A stretch of DNA of 64,000 bases, taken from positions 1,231,001 to 1,295,000 of the forward strand of contig NZ_CANNEZ010000001.1 of NCBI RefSeq assembly GCF_947503795.1, in the 5' to 3' direction. This document shows, piece by piece, positions 21,745 through 29,512 of this stretch (position 1 is the stretch's first letter; every line of letters begins with the position of its first letter). The notes under the pieces are model-generated. The model was not told the origin of the DNA, ran no database searches, and worked only from the letters and a program-made list of their open reading frames with translations. A program made the translations under genes and the position numbers. This DNA is from an uncultured Jannaschia sp. Its GTDB lineage: Bacteria; Pseudomonadota; Alphaproteobacteria; Rhodobacterales; Rhodobacteraceae.

Positions 21745-21860
21745 CTATCGTCCCTCGTGTGCCGCGCCCCGATCCCGCCATCCATGTGGCGCAAACGGGG
21801 CGTATGCCCGCCACCCGGCGGCATAATTATGGCAAGCCGTCACGAAATGCTCGCATTTCC

Positions 21861-21875
21861 TTCACCAACGGTTAA
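21861..21875 (+). promoter_or_regulatory. CtrA-box-like site upstream of yicC (one mismatch)
   Basis: TTCA-N7-TTAA (followed by C) sits about 50 bases before the yicC ATG and differs from the TTAA-N7-TTAAC CtrA consensus at one position. It is much weaker evidence than the perfect box at 24821-24835. Confidence 0.3.
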
Positions 21876-21924
21876 CGGCTTGGGCCGCTGGACGGGCGCG
21901 CGGGCAGCCGCTAGGCCGGGGCCC

Positions 21925-22770
21925 ATGAAGTCGATGACGGGATACGCGGCGCTGGATCGCGACGGGCGCCGCTGGGAGATCCGATCCGTCAATGCGCGCG
22001 GGCTGGACCTGCGGCTGCGCCTGCCTGACGTGGCAGGGCTCGAGCCGCCGGTCCGCGCGGCGGTGGCGGGCGTCGCGGTACGCGGCAACATCACGCTGGC
22101 CTTGCGCCTGTCGGATAGCGGCGCGGGGGCGGCCCGACTGGATCCGGCGGGGCTGGACCGCGCGCTGGCCGCCCTGGCCGAGGTCGAGGCGCGGGCCGAC
22201 CTGCCGCTCGCCCCGGTGACGGCGGCCGACATCTTGTCCCTTCGCGGCGTCTGGGAGGCGGGCGAGACCGCGCCGCCCGCGCTCGCGGTCCTGACCGCCG
22301 ACCTTGCCGATCTGGTCGCGGCCTTCGCCGCCGACCGTGCCCGCGAAGGGGCCGCCCTTCACGCGCTGCTGGCGGCCCGCGTGGACGAGATCGAGTCCTT
22401 GACGGATGCCGCAGCGGGCCTCGCACCTGCCCGTGCCGCCCATCAGGCCGAGGCCCTGCACGCGGCTCTGGGGCGCCTGACCGGCGCGGCGATGGACGAT
22501 GCGCGCATCGCCTCCGAGATCGCGGCACTGGCGATCAAATCCGACATCACCGAGGAGGTCGAGCGCCTGCGCACCCATGTCGCCGCGGCCCGCGCGCTGC
22601 TGGGCGAGGACGCGCCCGTGGGGCGTCGGCTGGACTTCCTGACGCAGGAGTTCAATCGCGAGGCCAACACGCTCTGCTCGAAGTCCGGCATGCCGGAGCT
22701 GACCACCATCGGCCTAGATCTCAAGGCCGCCATCGACCGCCTGCGCGAGCAGGTCCAGAACGTGGAATGA
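21925..22770 (+). CDS. yicC: YicC/YloC family endoribonuclease
   Basis: A 281-residue protein of the YicC family, which has endoribonuclease activity and in E. coli targets a small RNA. The diagnostic N-terminus MKSMTGYA and the C-terminal [21 protein letters not shown] are both present. The ATG at 21925 gives the exact family start. It is followed after 4 bases by gmk, the common yicC-gmk pair. Confidence 0.95.
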   Translation: MKSMTGYAALDRDGRRWEIRSVNARGLDLRLRLPDVAGLEPPVRAAVAGVAVRGNITLALRLSDSGAGAARLDPAGLDRALAALAEVEARADLPLAPVTAADILSLRGVWEAGETAPPALAVLTADLADLVAAFAADRAREGAALHALLAARVDEIESLTDAAAGLAPARAAHQAEALHAALGRLTGAAMDDARIASEIAALAIKSDITEEVERLRTHVAAARALLGEDAPVGRRLDFLTQEFNREANTLCSKSGMPELTTIGLDLKAAIDRLREQVQNVE

Positions 22771-22774
22771 CGAT

Positions 22775-23449
22775 ATGAGCCTGCGCCGCGCCGACATGAT
22801 CCAGGGCATCCGCCGCGGCCTCGCGGTCATCCTGTCCAGCCCGTCGGGGGCGGGGAAATCGACGCTCGCGCGGCGGCTGATGGTTTGGGACGAGAGCCTG
22901 AGCTTCTCGGTCTCGGCCACGACCCGTCCCCCGCGCGAGGGCGAGGCCGAGGGCGTCGACTACTATTTCCGGTCGCGCGAGGCATTCGGGAAGATGATCC
23001 TCGACGGCGAGATGCTGGAGCACGCCGAGGTCTTCGGAAACCACTACGGCAGCCCCCGCGCGCCGGTCGAGGCGGCGCTGTCGGCAGGGCGCGACGTGAT
23101 TTTCGACATCGATTGGCAGGGCGGGCAGCAGATCCGCAACTCCTCGCTCGGTCGGGACGTCGTCTCGATCTTCATCCTGCCGCCTTCCATCGCCGAACTG
23201 GAGCGGCGTCTCCGCGAGCGGGGCCAGGACAGCGACGACGTGATCGCGGGCCGGATGGCCAAGTCCGAGGCCGAGATCAGCCATTGGGCCGAGTATGACT
23301 ACGTGCTGGTCAATGACGACGTGGATGCCTGCGAGGCGCGGCTGCGCACGATCCTGACGGCCGAGCGCTTGCGCCGCGATCGCCAGCCCTGGCTCACCGA
23401 TTTCACCCGCGCGCTCGGCACGGAATTCCGCGAAAGGGAACGGCGATGA
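22775..23449 (+). CDS. gmk: Guanylate kinase
   Basis: Phosphorylates GMP to GDP. 224 residues with the P-loop [10 protein letters not shown] (residues 21-30), the GMP-binding segments [11 protein letters not shown] and [11 protein letters not shown], and the [11 protein letters not shown] motif. It overlaps the next gene by ATGA. A second in-frame ATG (residue 8) is an alternative start. Confidence 0.97.
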   Translation: MSLRRADMIQGIRRGLAVILSSPSGAGKSTLARRLMVWDESLSFSVSATTRPPREGEAEGVDYYFRSREAFGKMILDGEMLEHAEVFGNHYGSPRAPVEAALSAGRDVIFDIDWQGGQQIRNSSLGRDVVSIFILPPSIAELERRLRERGQDSDDVIAGRMAKSEAEISHWAEYDYVLVNDDVDACEARLRTILTAERLRRDRQPWLTDFTRALGTEFRERERR

Positions 23450-23967
23450 TCTATGCGCTGGACGACATCCGCCCCGAGATCGGCGCGGAGGCCTGGGTCG
23501 CCCCCGATGCCAACGTCATCGGACGCGTCATCCTGCGGGACCGCGCGAATATCTGGTTCGGCGCGACGCTTCGGGGTGACAACGAGCCCATCGTCGTGGG
23601 CGAGGGGTCGAACGTGCAGGAGGCCTGCGTCCTCCATACCGATCCCGGCTGCCCGCTGACAATCGGCGCCGACTGTACCATCGGCCACAAGGCGATCCTG
23701 CATGGCTGTACCATCGGGGACGGCTCGCTCGTGGGGATGGGGGCGACGGTGCTGAACGGTGCCGTCATCGGGAAGGGCTGCCTGATCGGTGCGGGGGCGC
23801 TGGTGACCGAGGGCAAGGTGATCCCCGACGGATCCCTCGTCGTCGGCGCGCCCGGAAAACCGGTGCGGGAGCTGGACGAGGACGCGCGCGCGGGGCTGAT
23901 CGCCTCGGCGCGGCACTACGTGGCGAACGCCGCGCGCTTCCGGGCCGGATTGCGCCCGCTGGGCTGA
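23446..23967 (+). CDS. Gamma-class carbonic anhydrase family protein
   Basis: A 173-residue left-handed beta-helix protein with hexapeptide repeats (for example [12 protein letters not shown]). The zinc-ligand histidines of the gamma carbonic anhydrase fold are present as H64, H81 and H86. Catalytic activity is likely but not certain, as many such homologues are untested. It is coupled to gmk by an ATGA overlap and converges with chpT after a 3-base gap. Confidence 0.92.
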   Translation: MIYALDDIRPEIGAEAWVAPDANVIGRVILRDRANIWFGATLRGDNEPIVVGEGSNVQEACVLHTDPGCPLTIGADCTIGHKAILHGCTIGDGSLVGMGATVLNGAVIGKGCLIGAGALVTEGKVIPDGSLVVGAPGKPVRELDEDARAGLIASARHYVANAARFRAGLRPLG

Positions 23968-23970
23968 GGA

Positions 23971-24603
23971 TCAGACGATCAGGCTCAGGTGCCGGGCGTC
24001 GGCGCTGACCGATACGGGACGGCGGAGCGCACGCGAGAGCTTCGATAGGATGCCGAACTGCACCTCCGAGCCCTTGAGATCCGACGGCACGCCCGCCTTG
24101 CCCAGCGACTGCCAGAGCGGCTCGTCGATCTTGAGGCGCTCGGCATCGACATGCAGCACCCAGGCGGCCTCGTTGCGGATCACCTCGACCTTGGCGCCCC
24201 AGGGAGTCGCCACCTCGATGCAATTGAGCGCGAGACAGGCGAGCCGCATCTCGTCGCGCGACCGCTCGGCTTCGTCGCGCCAGAGGACGGTCGTGCGCGT
24301 CTCGGCATACATGGCACCCACGATCTCGCGCATCTCGCGGGCGGAGATGGGCTTGGCGCCGGGTGCTGCGGCCCCGAAGGCCAGGCGGAAGAACCGGATG
24401 CGCGCGACCGCGGCGTCAAGGGCGGACCGGATCAAACCGATCTCGTCGCCGCCCGCGGCGCCCGACATCTCGAGCAGTTCGAGCCCGTTGCCGATCGCGC
24501 CGATCGGGCTGACGAGGTCGTGGCAGAGCCGCGACCCCAGGAGCGCGACGAGATCGGGTTCGTCGGCCGCGTCGCTCGCGCTAGGCTCCTTGGTGTCCTT
24601 CAT
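23971..24603 (-). CDS. chpT: Histidine phosphotransferase ChpT
   Basis: A 210-residue cytoplasmic phosphotransfer protein that in alphaproteobacteria relays phosphate from the kinase CckA to CtrA and CpdR. The phospho-accepting histidine is H28 in LGSRLCHDLVSPIGAIGNG; the C-terminal half is a degenerate, non-ATP-binding histidine-kinase-like domain. The ATG at 24603 has AAGGAGG at good spacing. Its start is only 12 bases from the divergent DUF3553 start, so the two ribosome sites occupy opposite strands of the same few bases. Confidence 0.93.
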   Translation of the reverse strand: MKDTKEPSASDAADEPDLVALLGSRLCHDLVSPIGAIGNGLELLEMSGAAGGDEIGLIRSALDAAVARIRFFRLAFGAAAPGAKPISAREMREIVGAMYAETRTTVLWRDEAERSRDEMRLACLALNCIEVATPWGAKVEVIRNEAAWVLHVDAERLKIDEPLWQSLGKAGVPSDLKGSEVQFGILSKLSRALRRPVSVSADARHLSLIV

Positions 24604-24615
24604 CGGAGAGCCTCC

Positions 24616-24798
24616 TTGAGCCACGACGCCAATTCGATTTTCGAGCCGGGCATGCTGGTCCGGCATCCCGACCGGCCGGATTGGGGGCTGGGGCAGGTGC
24701 AGTCGGCCATCGACGATCGCATCACCGTCAATTTCGAGCACGCCGGCAAGCAGCTGATCGACGGTCGTCGCATCGGTCTCGTCCCCGTCTTCGCATGA
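24616..24798 (+). CDS. DUF3553 domain protein (60 aa, TTG start)
   Basis: A 60-residue protein beginning, after an inferred TTG start at 24616, with SHDANSIFEPGMLVRHPD and continuing PDWGLGQVQS and ITVNFEHAGK, the DUF3553 pattern. These resemble a small beta-barrel of the type fused to UvrD/PcrA C-termini, where it may contact RNA polymerase. GGAGAG lies 5 bases before the TTG; the only in-frame ATG (24652) would cut off the conserved FEPG start. It is divergent from chpT with a 12-base gap. Confidence 0.8.
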   Translation: MSHDANSIFEPGMLVRHPDRPDWGLGQVQSAIDDRITVNFEHAGKQLIDGRRIGLVPVFA

Positions 24799-24820
24799 CA
24801 GAGCCTTGCCATGGCGATGG

Positions 24821-24835
24821 TTAACGGAACCTTAA
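24821..24835 (-). promoter_or_regulatory. Perfect CtrA-type binding site upstream of olsBA
   Basis: Read on the minus strand it is TTAAGGTTCCGTTAAC, an exact match to TTAA-N7-TTAAC; on the plus strand it is TTAA-N7-TTAA. It lies 80-95 bases upstream of the chosen olsB start, in the 117-bp gap after the DUF3553 gene. ChpT, which phosphorylates CtrA, is encoded about 200 bases away. Confidence 0.6.
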
Positions 24836-24915
24836 GGATGAGATGGACCGGCGCAATCCCGCAGGGCGGCAGCCCGACATTGCGCCGCATCCCGCCGGGC
24901 GGTAACCCCGCCCGC

Positions 24916-25596
24916 GTGTCGTCCCAACTTTCCCTTGTCACGACGCGCGACCCCGACGCGGTCGCGGACGCGCTGGCGCTGCGGCGCGCGGTCTTCGTCG
25001 ATGCCGGCGGCGCGGTCTCGGATGCGGATGCGTTCGACGACGGCGCCGAACACCTGATCCTGCGCGACCCCGCCCGCCCCGAGATCGGCGTGGTGGGCAC
25101 GCTGCGGATCGGAACCGGCTGCGCCTATACCGCGCGCGAGTTCGACCTGTCGCGCCTCGTGGCCTCGGGCCGGGCGATGGTCGAGATCGGGCGGACCTGC
25201 CTCCATCCCGACTATCGTGGCGGGCTGGCCGGGCTGACGCTGCTGCAGGGCGCGCTCGATGCCGCGACCGCGCGTGGGGCCGAGTTGCTGGTCGGCACGG
25301 CCTCGTTCCCCGGAAGCGATCCGACCGCGCATCTCGACGCGCTGCGACGTCTCGCCATCGACGCGCTGGCCCCCGAGGCCATCCGGCCCACGGCCCATGG
25401 CCCCGGCGCCATCACCATATCCGGCGCCGCGCCGCGCGCGGCGATGCGCACGGTGCCCCCGCTCATCAAGACCTATCTGCGGGCAGGCGCGCAGGTCGGA
25501 TCGGGGGCCTATTGCGACGCGGCCTTCGGGACGACCGATATCTGCATGGTGCTCGACCTCGCCGATCTGCGCCTGCCGCGCGGGCTGCGCGGATGA
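24916..25596 (+). CDS. olsB: Ornithine-acyl-ACP N-acyltransferase (OlsB-like, GNAT fold)
   Basis: Predicted to make lyso-ornithine lipid by acylating ornithine, the first step in this phosphate-free membrane lipid. 226 residues from the GTG at 24916. The GNAT-like core contains ALALRRAVFVDAGG, AREFDLSRLVASGRAMVEIGRTCLHPDYRGG and a C-terminal TDICMVLDL. The frame is open to an ATG at 24811, but that start would put the CtrA box inside the gene and adds non-family sequence; no good ribosome site marks either start. It is coupled to olsA by ATGA. Confidence 0.88.
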   Translation: MSSQLSLVTTRDPDAVADALALRRAVFVDAGGAVSDADAFDDGAEHLILRDPARPEIGVVGTLRIGTGCAYTAREFDLSRLVASGRAMVEIGRTCLHPDYRGGLAGLTLLQGALDAATARGAELLVGTASFPGSDPTAHLDALRRLAIDALAPEAIRPTAHGPGAITISGAAPRAAMRTVPPLIKTYLRAGAQVGSGAYCDAAFGTTDICMVLDLADLRLPRGLRG

Positions 25597-26417
25597 TCTG
25601 GGACGACGCGCCGCAACCGGCGCCCGCGCGACTGGCCGTCGCCGACTGGCTGCGTGTCGCCATTCGGGGGCCGATCCTCGCCGCGGTGGTGTTCGGACCG
25701 CTTCTGGTGCTGCTGGCGCTGCGCCTGGTCGAGCGTCCGATCCACGGGGTGCAGCGGCCCTGGACACCGTGGATCACGCAGGGCGTCTGCAAGACCGCGT
25801 TCCGCGTCCTCGGGATGCGGCGCGTGGTGCGGGGCGCGCCGATGCGGGGGACCGGCGCGGTCGTGGCGAACCATTCGTCCTGGCTCGATATCTTCGCGCT
25901 CAACGCGTCGAAACGGGTGTATTTCGTCTCCAAGTCCGAAGTGGCGGGCTGGCCCGGCATCGGCTGGCTGGCGCGGGCGACGGGGACGGTCTTCATTCGC
26001 CGCGACCGGCGCGATGCCCGCGCCCAGCAGGCCCTGTTCGAGGACCGGCTTCGCGCGGGCCATCGGCTGCTGTTCTTCCCCGAGGGCACCTCGACCGACG
26101 GACGTCGGGTGCTGGCCTTCAAGCCGACGCTCTTCGAGGCGTTCTTCTCGGCCGGGCTGCCGGGGATGCAGGTCCAGCCGGTCACGGTCGCCTATCACGC
26201 GCCGCCGGGTGCCGATGCGGCGTTCTATGGCTGGTGGGGCGATATGGGCTTCGCCGAACACATGCTGCGCATGCTGGCCGCGCCGCGTCATGGCCGGGTC
26301 GAGATCGTCTATCACCCCCCGATGCCGGTGGCGGACACAGACGGGCGGAAGGCACTGGCGCGCGCGGTCGAGACCACGATAAGGGCCGAACTGGAGGCGC
26401 AGGGCATCGCGCCCTGA
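25593..26417 (+). CDS. olsA: Lyso-ornithine lipid O-acyltransferase (OlsA / PlsC family)
   Basis: Adds the second acyl chain to lyso-ornithine lipid at the membrane. 274 residues with a hydrophobic N-terminal segment (AVVFGPLLVLLALRL). The acyltransferase motif is NHSSWLD (N93, H94, D99) and the glycerol-phosphate-type motif is FPEGTSTDG. The olsB-olsA pairing with an ATGA overlap supports the ornithine-lipid role over ordinary 1-acylglycerol-3-phosphate acylation, although OlsA can do both. It converges with the ThiE-like gene. Confidence 0.9.
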   Translation: MIWDDAPQPAPARLAVADWLRVAIRGPILAAVVFGPLLVLLALRLVERPIHGVQRPWTPWITQGVCKTAFRVLGMRRVVRGAPMRGTGAVVANHSSWLDIFALNASKRVYFVSKSEVAGWPGIGWLARATGTVFIRRDRRDARAQQALFEDRLRAGHRLLFFPEGTSTDGRRVLAFKPTLFEAFFSAGLPGMQVQPVTVAYHAPPGADAAFYGWWGDMGFAEHMLRMLAAPRHGRVEIVYHPPMPVADTDGRKALARAVETTIRAELEAQGIAP

Positions 26418-26420
26418 AGC

Positions 26421-27029
26421 TCAGCCCATCGCGTCGATGAGGCGGGCCAGCGCGGCGGCGGGTTCGTCGGTGGCCCAGATCTCCTCGCCCAGCGCGATGA
26501 AATCCGCGACCGGGGCCAGCGCCGCGATCGTCGCGGGGTCGAGTGCGCCCTCGGCCACGACCGGCAGCTCGATCATCTGCGACCACCAGGCAAAGAGCTC
26601 GGCATCGGCCCGCTCGCCATGACCCAGCGTCGTGGCCCCGGCCGGACCGAAGGCCACGTAATCCGCGCCCGCCTCGCCAGCGCCCATGCCGTCGTGCCGC
26701 GAGGCGCCGCAGAAGGCGCCGATGATCGGGTCGCCGCCCCAATCGGTGCGCAGTTTTCGAAGGCCGCGCGGGTCGGTCAGGTGGACGCCGTCGAGGCCGA
26801 GCCGTTCGACCAGCCCCGCGTGATCGGTCACCACGAGGGGCACGTCGCGGGCATGGGCCACCTCGCGCAGCGCATCGGCGGCGCGGATCACACGGTCTTC
26901 GTCGCGGGTGGCGAGGTCCAGGCGCAGGCAGGCAATGTCGTGGGTGTCGAGGATCGCGGCGAGGGTGTCGGCGAACCCCGCATCGATCTCGGGCGGGGTC
27001 ACGAGGTAGATCTGCGGCTGGTCGGTCAT
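26421..27029 (-). CDS. Thiamine-phosphate synthase-like protein (degenerate ThiE paralogue)
   Basis: A 202-residue TIM-barrel protein of the ThiE/TenI family: IYLVTPPE at the start, LDGVHLTD in the middle and ADYVAFGPAGATT near the end. Several ThiE substrate-site residues look changed: the usual QLREK is replaced by LRLDL, the NDR motif by TDH, and the FGPIFPT-K loop by FGPAGATTLG. It may therefore be a paralogue with altered or lost thiamine-phosphate synthase activity. It stands apart from other thiamine genes. Confidence 0.78.
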   Translation of the reverse strand: MTDQPQIYLVTPPEIDAGFADTLAAILDTHDIACLRLDLATRDEDRVIRAADALREVAHARDVPLVVTDHAGLVERLGLDGVHLTDPRGLRKLRTDWGGDPIIGAFCGASRHDGMGAGEAGADYVAFGPAGATTLGHGERADAELFAWWSQMIELPVVAEGALDPATIAALAPVADFIALGEEIWATDEPAAALARLIDAMG

Positions 27030-27074
27030 ATGCGGTCCCCGTCTCTGCTGCCGGGGCCTAGCGGGCCGCTCGCG

Positions 27075-27458
27075 TCAGAACAAGCCCAGCACGAGTCCCA
27101 TCAGCGCCATGCCGACCGTGGGATAGACACCATCCATCCAGATCAGGCCGCGCGGGCGCTGCGAGAAGAGGACGTTGGTGGCCACCCAGGGCGCGACCGC
27201 GAAGAGTCCCAGCCCGAGCCCGAGCATCAGGCCGCCCGAGGGATCGGCGATCCCGGTCAGGCCGAGCACATAGGCCAGCGTCGCGGCGACGACCACGGTG
27301 CAGAGGAAGCTGCCGACATAGGGGACGGGGTCCTTGCGGTTGACCGTCTCCTCGGTCAGGCCCGACGCGGCCATCCACCCTTTGCCGATGATGCCGTACC
27401 AGACGGCCCCGAAGACCCAGGCCGCGACGGCGGCGGCGATGATGGAGAGAATGGTCAC
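27075..27458 (-). CDS. DUF1761 family membrane protein
   Basis: A 127-residue membrane protein with four hydrophobic helices, starting VTILSIIAAAVAAWVFGAVWYG and containing WMAASGLTEE, typical of DUF1761. The function is unknown. The GTG at 27458 fits both the family start and an AGGGA motif upstream. It is divergent from the TrmJ-like gene and follows no obvious operon partner. Confidence 0.85.
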   Translation of the reverse strand: MTILSIIAAAVAAWVFGAVWYGIIGKGWMAASGLTEETVNRKDPVPYVGSFLCTVVVAATLAYVLGLTGIADPSGGLMLGLGLGLFAVAPWVATNVLFSQRPRGLIWMDGVYPTVGMALMGLVLGLF

Positions 27459-27561
27459 GGCATGTTCCCTTCGGTTCGCTTCGGGTTCGATCCTGCACCC
27501 TTCCTTCAAATCCGCCAAGCGTCGCGTTGCGCGGCCCGCGCGCGCGGGGTAGGGCGCGGCC

Positions 27562-28299
27562 ATGACTGACCATCAGCCCGCCTTCGTGCTCGTGCGCCCC
27601 CAGATGGGCGAGAATATCGGCGCCAGCGCGCGCTCCATGCTCAATTTCGGGCTGGAGCGGATGCGCGTCGTCGCCCCGCGCGACGGCTGGCCGAACGAGC
27701 GGGCGGTCGCGCTGGCCAGCGGGGCGGGACGGCTGCTGGACGCGGCGACGCTGCATGACGACACCGCGGGCGCGGTGGCCGATTGCAGCTTCGTCTTCGC
27801 GACGACCGCGCGCGACCGCGACCTCACCAAGCCCGTCTTCACGCCCGAGGCCGCCATGGCTGAGGCGCGCAGCCGCCTGAAGGACGGCCAGCGCATCGCG
27901 ATACTGTTCGGCCCCGAACGCACGGGGCTCGAGAACGACGACATTGCGCGGGCCAATGCCATCGTCTCGGTGCCCACGAACCCGGTCTTCCCGTCGCTCA
28001 ACCTCGCGCAATGCGTCCTCCTGATGGGCTACGAATGGGTGCGGGGCGCGCATGACGGCCCCGCGACCCGGACGGACATGGCGGGCACGGACTGGGCCAA
28101 CCAGGCCGAACTGGACGCGCTGGCCGCGCATTACGAAGACCGTCTCGATGCCGCGGGGTTCTTCTTTCCCGAGGGCAAGGCGCCCGCGATGAAGCGCCAT
28201 CTTCGCAACCTCTGGTCGCGAATGCCGCTGACGCGGGCGGACGTGCAGACCTTCCACGGCATGATGCGCCAGATGGTCCGCTGGAAGGAGCGCGGCTGA
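27562..28299 (+). CDS. TrmJ-like tRNA/rRNA 2'-O-methyltransferase (SPOUT family)
   Basis: A 245-residue SAM-dependent RNA methyltransferase of the TrmH/SpoU superfamily with the TrmJ layout. The SPOUT motifs are NIGASARSMLNFGL (motif 1), IAILFGPERTGLEN (motif 2) and VPTNPVFPSLNLAQCVLL (motif 3, forming the trefoil knot). TrmJ methylates tRNA position 32. The C-terminal ~80 residues are helical as expected. Confidence 0.92.
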   Translation: MTDHQPAFVLVRPQMGENIGASARSMLNFGLERMRVVAPRDGWPNERAVALASGAGRLLDAATLHDDTAGAVADCSFVFATTARDRDLTKPVFTPEAAMAEARSRLKDGQRIAILFGPERTGLENDDIARANAIVSVPTNPVFPSLNLAQCVLLMGYEWVRGAHDGPATRTDMAGTDWANQAELDALAAHYEDRLDAAGFFFPEGKAPAMKRHLRNLWSRMPLTRADVQTFHGMMRQMVRWKERG

Positions 28300-28380
28300 C
28301 ATCCGCGCCGCGCGGTCCCATGGGGGTCGCGCTCGGTCGCCGGACGCCTTAGATCGGGGCCGACAGGGGTCGGAGGCGAT

Positions 28381-29511
28381 ATGGCGAAGCGCGCGATTTT
28401 CGAGGATGTGGACACGGCCGCGCGGCCCGAGACGACGGGCGGCGTGATCGACGCGGCGCGCCGCGGCAACCGCGCGCTGGTGCGGATCTGGCTCTGGATG
28501 CTCTTCGCGCTGCTAGTGGTGATGATCGCGGTGGGCGGACTGACGCGGCTGACCGATTCGGGCCTCTCGATCACGGAATGGGCGCCGCTCTCGGGGGCGA
28601 TTCCGCCGCTGTCCGACGCGGATTGGCAGGCGGAGTTCGACGCCTATCGCGCGATCCCGGAATACGAGCTTCAGAACAAGGGCATGACCCTGTCGGAGTT
28701 CCAGTTCATCTACTGGTGGGAATGGGGCCATCGCCAGCTCGGCCGCGTCATCGGCCTCGTCTGGGCGATCGGTTTCTTCGGTCTGCTCTTCACCCGCAGC
28801 ATCCCGACCGGATGGACCGGACGGCTGGCGACCCTCGGTGTCCTTGGCGGGTTACAGGGCGCCATCGGCTGGTGGATGGTGTCGAGCGGCCTGACCGGCA
28901 CGATGCTCGACGTCGCTTCCTACAGGCTGGCGACGCATCTGGGGCTGGCCTTCGTGATCCTGTCTCTGATCGCGTGGTACATCCTGTCGATGTCGCGCCC
29001 CGAGGCGGCGCTGCTGCAGGCGCGGCGCGCGGGCGACGCACGGCTGACACGGTGGGGCACGGTGCTGGTGGCCGGCATCTTCCTCCAGGTCGTCATCGGC
29101 GCGCTGGTCGCCGGGATCGACGCGGGGCGCGGCTATACCGACTGGCCGCTGATGGCGGGCGGGTTGACGCCGCCGGACATGTGGCGGCTCGAGCCATGGT
29201 GGCGCAACCTCTTCGAGAATGACGGCACGGTGCAGTTCCTCCACCGCGTCACGGGCTATGTCCTCTTCGCCGTGATCGTCGCCGCCTGGCTGGTTGCGCG
29301 AAAGGGCGCGAACCGGGCGACGGGCGTGGCCTTCATGGGCGTGATGCACATGGCCGTCCTCCAGATGATCCTCGGGATCGTGACGGTGACGTATTCCGCG
29401 CCCTGGCACCTCGCGATCCTGCACCAGTTCGGGGCCGTCCTCCTGATCTGCCTCGCGGTGCGCGCTCGGCACCGCGCCAAGTATCCGCTCCCCCAATCCG
29501 TGAGGACCTGA
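28381..29511 (+). CDS. ctaA: Heme A synthase (COX15/CtaA)
   Basis: Integral membrane enzyme oxidising the C8 methyl of heme O to make heme A for aa3-type cytochrome oxidase. 376 residues with about eight hydrophobic helices. Heme-ligand histidines lie in GHRQLGR, ATHLGLAF, FLHRVTGY and LHQFGAVL; the conserved GGLTRLTDSGLSITEW loop follows helix 1. The extracytoplasmic cysteine pair of the Bacillus type is not seen, matching the alphaproteobacterial type. GGAGG lies just upstream of the ATG. Confidence 0.96.
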   Translation: MAKRAIFEDVDTAARPETTGGVIDAARRGNRALVRIWLWMLFALLVVMIAVGGLTRLTDSGLSITEWAPLSGAIPPLSDADWQAEFDAYRAIPEYELQNKGMTLSEFQFIYWWEWGHRQLGRVIGLVWAIGFFGLLFTRSIPTGWTGRLATLGVLGGLQGAIGWWMVSSGLTGTMLDVASYRLATHLGLAFVILSLIAWYILSMSRPEAALLQARRAGDARLTRWGTVLVAGIFLQVVIGALVAGIDAGRGYTDWPLMAGGLTPPDMWRLEPWWRNLFENDGTVQFLHRVTGYVLFAVIVAAWLVARKGANRATGVAFMGVMHMAVLQMILGIVTVTYSAPWHLAILHQFGAVLLICLAVRARHRAKYPLPQSVRT

Positions 29512-29512
29512 G

